DNA of 64,000 nucleotides from Cinnamomum chago (lineage: Eukaryota; Streptophyta; Magnoliopsida; Laurales; Lauraceae), in the NCBI GenBank assembly GCA_038049695.1, contig CP142452.1, forward strand, positions 76,144,501-76,208,500, written 5' to 3'. The notes below the pieces were generated by a model. It did not search any database, was not told where the DNA came from, and saw only the letters and a program-made list of their open reading frames with translations. This document shows positions 52,601 to 64,000 of this stretch, one piece after another (position 1 is the stretch's first letter; every line of letters starts with the position of its first letter). The translations under genes were made by a program, and so were the position numbers.

Positions 52601-54872
52601 GTAACACCATTCATGTTCCTGTAATTACCATATTACTAGTTCAAAAATGGTGGAACTACTTGATTTGGACATGATTACTTATATCAGCGTGATCGCATTG
52701 CTTTTATCATTCCATATATAATAACCTCTCATCACATCCTATTTATACTTTTTACCCAAGGAGATTTGACATTTCTATGTCCTAAAACACCCAATCCCAA
52801 GTTCCATGACTAAAAGTCTCTAAATGTCACTTAGATTGATTTGACTCTAGAATAATCTTTATTTTTTTTACTTTTTTACCTCGGCTCGCATGATATCATG
52901 GATTCTAAAAACCCATGACATCCCATGATATCATGGGATCCAAGTGGGTTTTTAAATTCTAATGACATCATGGGATCTAGAGCCAAAAAGTTAAAAAGAA
53001 AAAATTGTGTATCAAAGTCAAATGGCTTTGTGACATTTACATAATCTTAATCATAGAATTGGAAATGGAGTGTTTGAGGGGGCATTGAAATGCCAAATCC
53101 CCTTTATGCAAACCATCATAACGATCGTGTGCAAGGTGCACTCGTGAATGTGATGGGCCCAAACATGATCCAACGATTATCATTAGTCATCTGTACTCCA
53201 TGTGTACACACAATACAATAGGCACACATGGATTGCAAGAGCACAGCAACATCATCGTGCGTGTCAGCGTTGGGGTCATGGAATGAGAAGTCCTTCCTCC
53301 TCAAATATGATTAGACATTGCAAAGTTAATTAATCATTCAAAACCGAAATATCCGCTCAAATAAGGATGTTGAATGGGCCGGGGCTGTGCGGAACCAGTC
53401 AACTGGTCGTGGCCAGGTCAATGGCATGGCCAACAAGGCATAGCCCGTGCTCAACTGACGTGGCTTGGGCCCGTTAGCCTGGCTTGCCTGGCACGTGGGC
53501 TGGCCCCTGCGGCCCGCCAGGATTGGCCCGCCAGGCACGATAGGACTGGCCTGCCTAGCCCGCCCAAAAATAACTATTTTTTAAAAAATTATTCATTTTA
53601 ACCCCCTCTAACAACTATAAAACGGTCATATAAGGAGTATTTTGTGTCATTTTTCAATTTTACAAAGTTTTATTTACAAAAAAAAAAAAAACAAAAAAAA
53701 CAAAGGATGTCAATCATTATATAACAGGTGAGCCCATTGTGACAAAATGACTATGAAAATTGGGCCCAAATAGAACGCAAACTTCTTTTATGCATTTTTT
53801 TATTTTGGCACCTACCAAACATCACTAAATGGCTTGGTTTGGCTAGGTAAGCTTGGAAAATTGGTTGGGAACTTGGGTCTAATTGAAACCAAACCTAAAT
53901 TTATTGACCCAAATTACATCCCTTTCTAATATTCTTCTCTGGCCCGGTTATTAGTTATAAACTTATAATAGTAATCCAAAATATATATATAGTGTTACTT
54001 TTAATTTTATTATGAATATATTATCCCATTAAAACATAATCCGCTCTAAGTATAGTTTGGTCTCTTCACTTATGCCTTAGACCATGGATCTCGTCTTGGA
54101 CTCACAAGTATCTCTTTGGAATGTGTCCAATCAGATATTAGGTCCCAACCAACCCATATATATATATACAGCCCTAGCCATAATAAATATAAATTTAGGT
54201 GAGAGAATAAGTTTTTTTAGAAGGATTTTTTGTTGAATTAATATTAATTATTTGAACATGAGTAGGTCGAGTTAGTTGCACATGATAATACATGGAAATT
54301 CATGGTCAAATGAGCTCCATGAAGTATTATTAAAGAGGTGAAGGGTAATGGTTATCAGGTGCATGGCCGATGATAGAAGATGAACCGTAGATAAGACCTT
54401 GGCTTTTATGAGACTTGAATTATGATTATTCATTTCCCATCTTTCCTTACTGTATTTTCATTGAAGAAAAGGTTGTTTGATGGTCATTTTTGGATATTCA
54501 CATTTGATTTGTCGCATTTAAGAAATACAATGTCTTAGGATTTTCCTAGGAATTAAGTTGCATCAAACAAATCAGCCCAAAGCATATTTATCAAGCATAC
54601 AAGTAAAGCTCTCGTAATGGGAGTATGATCTCAGCTTTGCATTCTTAGTAGATGGCTATAGACGTTTTCTAATATGGATCATTAGTCTAAAACACGCCAA
54701 ATAGCCCCCTCATTTGTAATTTTTTGCCAATGCTGCTATCATGGTTGTTTGTAGCAAATGAATGAATGGTCTTGATTTCATCAACATCATCATCATGTAG
54801 GCATGTCTGATTAACTGAGATCGACTTTAAGAGTTCTATTATTAGACCATAAGATAAATATGATGTTACAAA

Positions 54873-54909
<37 letters not shown>

Positions 54910-57900
54910 AAAAGATCTTTTTCCTTCATTTTGTCATTCTCCGTGCTTGTGTTCTATTTTTTTTTAATACTGATAAAAAAAAGAAAAAAATATATGAACT
55001 GGCCCGCCGGCCTGGCCCGGCTCGCTCCAGGTATTAAAGAGACCGAACAATATAAGAGTCTTTATATTAGTTGGTCTTCTAAAATGGAGAACCCACATGG
55101 GCGTGTGGTCATTGGACCACACTTAACCGTATAATTATAGCATAACATGCAGCGGTCTGCAGTTTAATTTTGTCGGACAAATTAATCTTGTCTGGTTTTC
55201 AGAGCATTGTATATACAGGTAGTTACCCATTAGTGTTAATGAAAACTCATTAAACCTAATTAGGGCCTCACTTCTCCTTCCTCTTTTCAATGATCTCCTA
55301 CTCAATTCCTTGGCTAGGAGAACATTGACCCATTGCAAACAACACGTGCCTCTGTAAGACCAATCGCAAATTCATACATTGACCCATTGCAAACAACACG
55401 TGCCTCTCCAAGACCCATCTCAAATTCATATTCTTTACAGAGTCCATCACCTAGTTACGCCATTTGCTTTTACTCTACAACGAGTGAAGCCGTCGTTGTA
55501 CCCAAATGAGGAATCTGGATCCTTTGTTTCGTCCAAATCCTGATTGGACAAATGAAGGGGGTGACACGTGGACATGAATATCCACAGTCCAACCTTCTCT
55601 TTATTTTAACCTCAGCTGAATGTCCGCGCTTCGCACCCTCATTCATGGAAACAGGAAACAGGATTTTCCTGTTTGAATGAAACTGGAGATCCAGACTCTG
55701 CATCATATTTCAAATCTTATGCATGTCTTCATAAATATGCAATAGGCTACTCCCATTACTTCTGTCCAATCCACCTAAGTTTTCCCACCCACTCCTTTTA
55801 ACCCGTCACCCAAAAAAACCTACACCTCGCATGCATTTAATAAAGATAATGATTGTTATCTTGTTTTCAAAGATGCACCATTGCAATCACTTTCCCTTGC
55901 CCTTTCCGGCTGCCAGCTAAGATGTTTACCAAGGAAGCTTCATCCATGCTGCATTCAAGGTACGTCGTGGCTTGCATCCATCGGTTGATCATCTACTCTT
56001 CTTTATTTTATCAGCTTAAAATCTTTTGGCAGTCCAAACAATGGTTGGATCGGGAATCTTGTTGTACCATATTCCAACATAGTGCGCGATTCTTGGAATT
56101 GCTAGGGCTGAAGAGCGTAGGACGAATTTTTCTCCAGGTGAAACAAGTGTTTAATTCACCATCTCTGACTGATTGAATTGGAGTTACGCTGTCCATTGAG
56201 GTGAAGATTTGAAAGGGGTTCAAAGCCGTAGCTACCAATAGAGATACAGAGCTTTTGAGACAGGCCATGTCACTTTGCTACCAAGGCCCTAACCATCTGT
56301 GATAGGCCATGTCGATTTGCTACGGAAACTTGCAAAATAAGTTGGCTTCAAGAATTTCTGACGTGATTTTGAATGGGTGGGGTGGGGCTGATTGTGGGAG
56401 TTCCACACCTCAAACTCAGGGCCGCAGGTTCTGCCTACTTTAAAACCATATGTTTTTTTTTTTTTTCTCTTTTTCGTGCTTAGATGACGACGTGCTTTTG
56501 TCTCAATTTTGAAATAGTCTAACAAAGCGATGGTTGGAAAAGTGGAGGCTTTTGACAAAGTCATCGAAATACGACTTTGGAACTAAAGCTTGTTGAACAC
56601 CTACGACGCATTCAACGCAGTTGTCAGTGATCGTCACTTATCCTGAGTTTCTATACACAACGGGCTATCTAAGGTTCTGTGTACCATCCTGATGGGCGAA
56701 TAACGTCACTCTTTGTCCAAGGAATTCGAATCCCCTGAGTCTCTGGACTTGAGAATTTTGGGTTTAAAAATGAAGCTTTATACAATGGCGCGGCAATTAA
56801 AAATCCGAGCCCTTCAATATGAATGTCCTCACTGTGTTTGTCTATTTTTTTTATTTTATTCAAATACGAGTTGGCTCATTATCCAGTTGATTATATGATA
56901 ACTAATGTGATTAGTTACTCACATTTTCATGATATGATCAATATTATGGTGGGGGTCAATTCCTATTATAGCAAAATTTAGAGACACAATGTATATATTC
57001 ACTAAAATTGTTCATTTTGGTCATATCTGATTTTCAATAGATGGGCTACTAACTCATTGACCTTAGAGGATCCAAACTAACCAACTTAAGTTCAAGAAAA
57101 ATCTAACATATGAATGCCCTGATTCCTTGATATAATGGAATGTTGGATTAGTCTATGATATCAAGAAATGTCCCTTTTTTCATGAAATTTGCTTCAGTTT
57201 CTACTAGGCTTTGTACAACTATAAGGTCGTCAAGAAAAAAAAAAGAAAAAGAAAAAGCATAGGTCTTTATATTAGTGCCTTGCATTTATCTATTTATCAA
57301 CATGCTAATCCTACCGATAGTACAAGAAATCAAGATTCTTTCTAGGGGATTTAACTTGAAAAACCCTCATAAATGAAGTATTATTAAATTTGGCCCCACT
57401 AGAAAATGGCGGACATAATGGGCCCTTAATTGACGTTTACCTTTTTTTTTTTTGTCTTCTAGTGCTATAGTTGATATCGACTATTCCTATTACATACAAA
57501 ACCGCCACGAAACCGCTTTTAACCTTCACTGTCTTCTTCTTCCTTTCCCTTTTTCACTTTCATCCTCGCTGGCGATTGTTCTCTCCCATCGGTGGTCCCA
57601 GGCGGTGGTCCACTATCACATTCGGTCCAACTTTTCAAAGATTCTACAACCTTTGACGCACATGGAGGTATTTTTGTTTTCGTTTTCGTATTTGGCGCCT
57701 AAATTTGGAGTGGGTATTATTGGTTTTCGATGGGATTGATCATTTGAAAGGGAGCGACCTTGCAATCTGTTTTTAAGTTTGTAGTTTCATGAAAATGCAA
57801 TTTTATTTACAGTTTCTAGTTTGTCCGTATAGAAAGTGATTCACTGTCAGCCTTGCCGTTTTTGGGTTTTTCTGTGGGGTTTTCTGAATCATAGTGAATG

Positions 57901-60900
57901 GGTTTTGAATGAATATAACATGTTAATGGAATTTGCCAACTAGATTCCAAGTAGCAAATGTGAAGTAGCCTGCTTTATGGTTTGAGAAAGAAACTTTGCT
58001 TCATTGAAGCATAGGATCCTTGCCAGTGGTGGACCTAAGATTTTTGTTTGAGGGGGGTGTGAGGCCTCACCCTTTGTGGGCCCTCTAATTGCTATTTTAT
58101 AGGCTGATTAATACTAATTTATGCTAATGTATGCTAATTATGTGTTAATTATTGCTAATTATTAGTTAATTGTGCTAATTAAGGGTTAATTAGGGTGATT
58201 AGTTAGATTTTCCTAAGTTATAGTTAGACTAGCTTGGTTTAGTTAGTATTGGGGTTAGTTGGGTGTTTGTGTTAATCTTAGGCTAATTAGTGTGGCGTAG
58301 GCCCTAGCTAGTAGTTTTAATTAATTAGAGGGGGGTCTTTGCAATTGGGCATCTCTAGAACATTCCTACCCAAAGACCAAACTAACCCTAACCCTAATTG
58401 CATGTTAACCTAAAGGCTAATCCTGTCAATAATCCCTTCCCCAAAGCTATAAATAAGCTCTAATCCCAAGAAAAACCTTAAGCAATTCCCATCTCATTTC
58501 CTCTCCTCCTCTCCCTCATTTCTCTCTTCCCAAACGACTGTCACTGTGCTGGGACTTCCCTCTTGGAGCTGCAGCAGCCACTTCCCATTTCCTCTCTTCA
58601 TTTCTTTCTTCTTCCTCTCTCATTTCCCCTCCCTCTAAGTTACTGTTGTGCTGGGACGGGACTGTAGTGCTGAGACTTCTTCTCAGTAACTGCTGCTACT
58701 TCATCTCCCTTCTTCTTTCTCTCTATTTGAGCTACTGTTACATTACTGTGCTGGAGAAATTCGAGCTACTGTTACTGCTGGGATTTCCTCAAGAGCTGCT
58801 ATTGCTGTATCTCTTCTTCTTCTTCTTCTCTATTGAGTTGGGATTTCTCTCTCATATTGCTCTCTTTCTCTCTACAAACCTTCCCTCATTTACTAAAAGG
58901 CAAGTGCATCTACTATTAACTTAGGATGTATGTATTTTTCCTTTGATTTCTGTAGTTTCATTTCGTGTATGTTGTTAATTAAGTCTTAGATTTCACCTGG
59001 AGCTTAGTTGTGGTTGATTGGATGGATTGGCCATTGATGAATGGGGGTTTCACCCCCCATTTGGAAGATCAATGGGTCCAAATGTTGTTAATTGAGGGGC
59101 AATGGAGTTAGTGGATGTTTGGAGATGATTTGGTGAAGTTTGGAAAGGATTGGAAGTGATTGGAGGCAAAAACGTGCTGAAATGGAGGAGCTGCAGAAAC
59201 TGGGTTCACCCAGTTCTGTGTGTACCCGATCGACCGGCCTGCAGGGCCCGGTCGACCGGCCACACTACAACTGGCATCAAACAGCTCTCAGTTATTTCTG
59301 CAGGCCTGACTCCTCAGTGTACCGGGTCGACCGGCCTGCAGGGGCCTGGTCGACCGGGAACACTGAATTCTGGGACATTCTGCCCTCAGTTGGGAATTTT
59401 CAGCAGATTGAGTTTTTCCATTTAGCCACACTGTGTTTCGGGAAAAATTGGCCCTCAGTTGATTCTTCCAGCAGAGATACATTTCAATTAGCCAGGTTGA
59501 CCTGGTCTTGCCCAGGTTGACCCGGTATACACTGTCTGGCAGGAATTAACTGAAAGTTGGTTTTTCACCTGAAACTCAGACCCTCTATGTTCAGATCAAC
59601 CTATTACTTAGGATTTACATTAGAAAATGTTTAAAGCTGGGACATCAATCTTTCTAAGGTTTTTGGAGTATGCGGTCAATCACCCAGGCCAGGAGGTTGA
59701 CCGGACACACTGGAAATCTTTAGAAACGAATCAAGTCTTCCAGGAGGCCTGATTCAGGTTAATCAGTGCACTCGGTTGATCAACCAGGCCAGGAGGTCAA
59801 CCGAGCCCACTACACATCAGGTCCACCTGGGAAACCCTGATTTTCCAGTTTTCAACATTTAGGAGTATGATCAATTGTGGGGCCCATTGACCATCCAAAT
59901 GAGCGTTTATCGATGTCCTAAGCCCGAGTCAACGGTGTGGCTCAACCTTGACTCACGGGGACCACTGTTTAGTGTTTTGGTTGTTAATCTAAAATGATTC
60001 AACCTTTAAGAGTTGTCAATGATGCCCGTAAATTCCTAAGCACCAAACACAGTATTATTTGGCATCCATGACTTCATTTAGAGATCGAATTACCGGAGAT
60101 AGACCCGAACCTAACGTGGCCCATTACCTAGGATTGGACCGTTGCTTTTCCCTGTTGATTCCCTCATTGAAGTTCATACTTCACTTTTATTATTTACTGT
60201 CATTCTTAGATCTTTAGAGTAATTGTTAACTGTTAATTAATATAAATAGAGGACCTGAACCTAGGGTATCTTAGAGGTGACCCCTTAGAACGATTGGAGA
60301 TCATTGACCCGTGTCTGTGTCTAGGCGGGCCCTTATTTGGGCCTAAGTGTGGAGATGTGTACCTTTAGTTGGAAGAGGTAGTTTTTATTGGGTTGTTAAG
60401 TCATAATGGACTAAATGAACTGTTATCAGTAGTAAATGGATTTGTTGCCTCGTTTGGACAGATTTAGACCAGGCCATGTGCTGATGGGCATTGGTATGGA
60501 TCCAACGAGTGGGCTTGGACCTTGAATGAAATCCATAGACTGAATGGGTATATGTAGACCTCTTAGAGACTTTGATAGGACCTTGTTCACGCAGGGTAAA
60601 GCCTAGACAGACACAGACCCTTAGAGTATTCTCGAGTCGGCATGAACATTCACTCGGTTGATTTAAGCTCAGCCTGTGGACTGATCATCCCCGGTAGGAG
60701 CTAGTTGAGTGTTGAGGAGCTATCATGATGAGCTGTGTGGTTAAGACGGACGGTGTGATACCGTGTCCGGTCTTGAGTGATGAGTGTGATGAGATGATGA
60801 GATGATTTGCGGGATTAGTAATTCCCAGCACTGGTGAGATTTCCCTGCCGCAATTGTGTTCAGTATGGGAGGGCCGCAGCATAATATCCCGCGGTATTCC

Positions 60901-62238
60901 AGCTCGTGTGAATGTGCCATTTTGTTGTAGTAGTTTAGATGTTTCATATTTATCCTGATTCCATATGATTATTACTGCTCAACTGCCTAGTTCATTTCCT
61001 TGCTATTCATTTAACTTATTTACCTGTCTCTATTTCCTTCGATATATATGTTCTATGTTAGTAGTATGCTGTGACTTGCCAGATCTTTTAGATCTAACCC
61101 TTCATTGGTGCTTAGGCCTTGACCCAGAGATCCCTGATGATGCACTAGCGCTTATAGAGGCACCGATCGCTGGAGAGTTCGCGTGGGGCCCGGCCGACAC
61201 GGATGTCGAGCCGGAAGGCGGAGACTATTTACCAGGGTTTTGAGAGTCCTCTTTATTTTGGGTTTGAGAGGCAAATTTTGTAGTGAGTTGGGTAGAATCC
61301 AATATGTATAAACTTTTGATTAACAACTAATACTTTAACTAGACTACTGTTCTGCTCATACTTTACATATATATATGATACCAAATGCTTCCGCTTTATT
61401 TAATTGTTATGCTTCCGCAAGTTTAACCATTGGGTATTATATTGGTCAAAAGTTTTAAATTGGACCTCACTGCAGCCTACGATCTTGGAATTTCTCGGAT
61501 TTTCCAGGAAGTAGCGCCAACTTCGGGTATTCGAACGAGTATATCGGTATCCGAAATTGGGGCGTTACAGGGGGCTTACTAGAATCACTTGAAAAGTAAT
61601 TCAATTACTGCTTTGTTGTTCTTCTTAACTTTGGCACAAGAGAAATAACCCACTTGAGAAACATGTGGTTAAAGAGTCATTTAAACAAAGACCAATCCAC
61701 TTCAATCATGATACACACAGACAGAGCCACAAAAAGTATACACATGAATAAAAATTTAAGGTACCCTTAGTTCTAAAAAAAATGAGGAAAAAAAATGTTT
61801 TCTAGATGTGATGATAGTAATTAAAAGAAGGCTCTTGAACTGTAAGAGGACAATTAATGGAAATAAAAATGAGGTCAATCAATTTGTTTTAACAAATTTA
61901 ATTTGTTTGACTTGTATGTTTTTCCATCAAACAAATAGAAAAAAAGAAATAAAAGAAAAGAGATGGACAATTAATGCAACAAAAACCTAAAAATCATTAT
62001 AATACCCTTTTATCCTTTTAATGAATGGTTATGGTTAATAATCTTTTACTTCAAAAAAATAAAATACTAAATTTGGCCCTCACCAAACTCAAATGATCAA
62101 GAAGCTCAGTAACTAGAAACCTCATAAGATTTTTAGAGCAGAACACTGATCAGCCTACGCTTATAAATTATGAAGCCAAATTAATCAACAGAGACATGAA
62201 TCCAAGGCAATTTGTTTCTTTCCCTTTCTTAAATTTTC

Positions 62239-62308
<70 letters not shown>

Positions 62309-63024
62309 TTCATTTCTTACTTTACGAGATGCATAATTTCATGAAGTTAGCATACCCCCTCCCAAATGAGAGACGTTTCACAAATTTTGGTAATTAGATC
62401 AGACATGTTTCTAAACATGTGGCTCATTTCCTACAGTTTTATGCTGTACTGAAACAAAACATAGGTAATCTTAAATCGATAACCAACACTAATTTTAGGT
62501 AATCAAATGAATTTAGTTGAATAATTTTATAATTGTTTTTTTTTTTGATGTCTTACTTTCTCGTGTCAAACATATCCTGATCATATCCGGCGTAAACAAT
62601 CATTTTTATTCATAAGATAAACATTAAACATGACTTCATCATAGTGAAAGAAATCAATTCCACAAAAATGCATTTAACAAAATTTCTAATCTCATAGGTA
62701 ACAAAGAAAAACTATCCGACATAACCGAGTAAAAATTAGGAGCCATAATCTCCCTCAATGCTCAATAATATGAAATCACTGTAGGTCATCTATCTCTCAT
62801 TCTAGTCATATGTTATCGATTGAATCAAATCTAAGAACCACACGTATCAATCAAATTTCTCAAAAACTAAAACTCCCAAGCTACACAATATAATAGATAT
62901 CTAGATCTTACACGCTTCAAACAAATCAAATACTAAAAAACAGCAACGCATCCAAATGATAAGTAAAACCAAGAACAAAAGAACAATCTGTATTCAAAGA
63001 TTTGATGCAAAGAGAAATGGAAAA

Positions 63025-63060
<36 letters not shown>

Positions 63061-64000
63061 AGCAGAGCATCAACCAGAGGGAGGGACGGCGTCACGATGG
63101 TAGTGCGCCAATGTTGGTCGCCTGAGATGAAGGGTGATGAAGGGAGAGAGACGAGAATGGGGATTGGCTTATTAGGTTAGAGTTGAAATGGGTCGTGGGG
63201 ACTTGGGCTATTTTTATGTGGGGGCTGGGCCAAAGAGGCCTTAGGGCCCATATGGGAATTTTCCAGTGTTGGTGGGGGCTTCAGCCCCCAACCCACAACA
63301 TGTAGGTCCGCCCCTGATCCTTGCGCTCTATTTTCAGTGTTTTTAACCTCTTTAAGCAACAAATGTATGAAGAGCAGTTTACTGACCTAAAGAAAGTACT
63401 AATTGGGTACGATCACAGTGGATGTGAACCACACATCACTTCCCCAAACATGCAGTCAATATATTTGTTTTCCTCCTCATTTACTCAAAACCCAACTGCA
63501 TTATCAATCAGATTTATATGTATCCATGATCATTACTACATCATGGCTAATTAGTTGCCTAATTATAGTTTTTTGTTCATACCTATTTATGGATCGAGAC
63601 CCTTCTCCATGACAATGACGAGAAGTCCAGATTAATTGATCCACTTTAAATAAGGACCTTAAGGCCTTGTTTGGTATCTCTACTCTTATTTCGATAGAGC
63701 TATCGAAAATAGAGCCATGAAAAAAAGAGCCACAAAGAATAGTACTAAAATAAAAAAAAGTGTTTGGTATTGCGAGGCTCTATTTTAAATAGACCGTTTG
63801 GTACTTCCTCTTTCTGCCTCTTATTAGAGGAGTCTGCCTCTTTTTAAAAGGGGTAGTTTCTGTCATTATTAAAGAGAAGATCTTATGCCCAGAATATTAT
63901 TATAGAGGTGGTTTCTTTTAGTTTCTTTGGCTGCGCATCTCAGTTGATTCTATCCAGATAGAGTCCAACAAAGTATACAACTGAAAAGCATAAGATGTCT

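Overview
The window is nuclear DNA of a flowering plant. The evidence is a seven-exon S-domain receptor kinase gene, plant-type Gypsy, Copia, Cassandra, CACTA, hAT, Helitron, L1 and SINE elements, and GT-AG introns. The species cannot be named from sequence alone. Gene density is very low: one complete multi-exon gene, one small ubiquitin-like gene, and a few gene scraps. Nearly everything else is transposable elements, often nested two or three deep.

Layout. 1-4080: part of a very long LTR carrying five palindromes, interrupted by a composite LTR/TRIM insertion (1352-2974). 4081-9500: a decayed Athila-type Gypsy (gag-protease pseudogene, untranslated tail, LTR-like end). 9805-10089: small ubiquitin-like gene. 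10.7-14.9 kb: LINE tail, hairpin MITE, LTR and exon scraps. 14897-23859: a full-length minus-strand L1 LINE with a 13-bp target-site duplication (TSD). Its 3' UTR holds a CACTA element (14967-18037), which in turn holds a tandem Cassandra array with 5S-rRNA-like LTRs (15328-16710).

25159-31171 and 52405-57344 are two copies (A and B) of a 5-6 kb block. Each carries a broken antisense first exon of an S-domain receptor kinase. Copy A gained a Helitron and a Mutator-type MITE for which copy B preserves the empty sites. Between the blocks lie a Gypsy element with matching TSDs (31418-38464), a long inverted repeat (about 38632-40165) and the intact receptor kinase gene (40547-50393, 818 residues). 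The Gypsy has lost protease and reverse transcriptase but keeps a spliced antisense ORF. Introns of the kinase gene contain a hAT MITE and a degenerate Copia element.

51.1-52.4 kb holds a tRNA-type SINE with TSD and a second hairpin MITE. 58024-63316 is a non-autonomous hAT element with an 8-bp TSD. A 3.5-kb solo LTR (58058-61569, TSD of five G) is inserted in its left terminal repeat. This solo LTR is the same family as the LTR at 1-4080 and carries the same five-palindrome array.

The working host functions visible are cell-surface perception (the receptor kinase) and possibly a ubiquitin-fold protein. The most unusual signals are the iterated palindromes in the long LTR, the triple nest with the Cassandra array, and the intact receptor kinase flanked by duplicated blocks carrying antisense kinase fragments.
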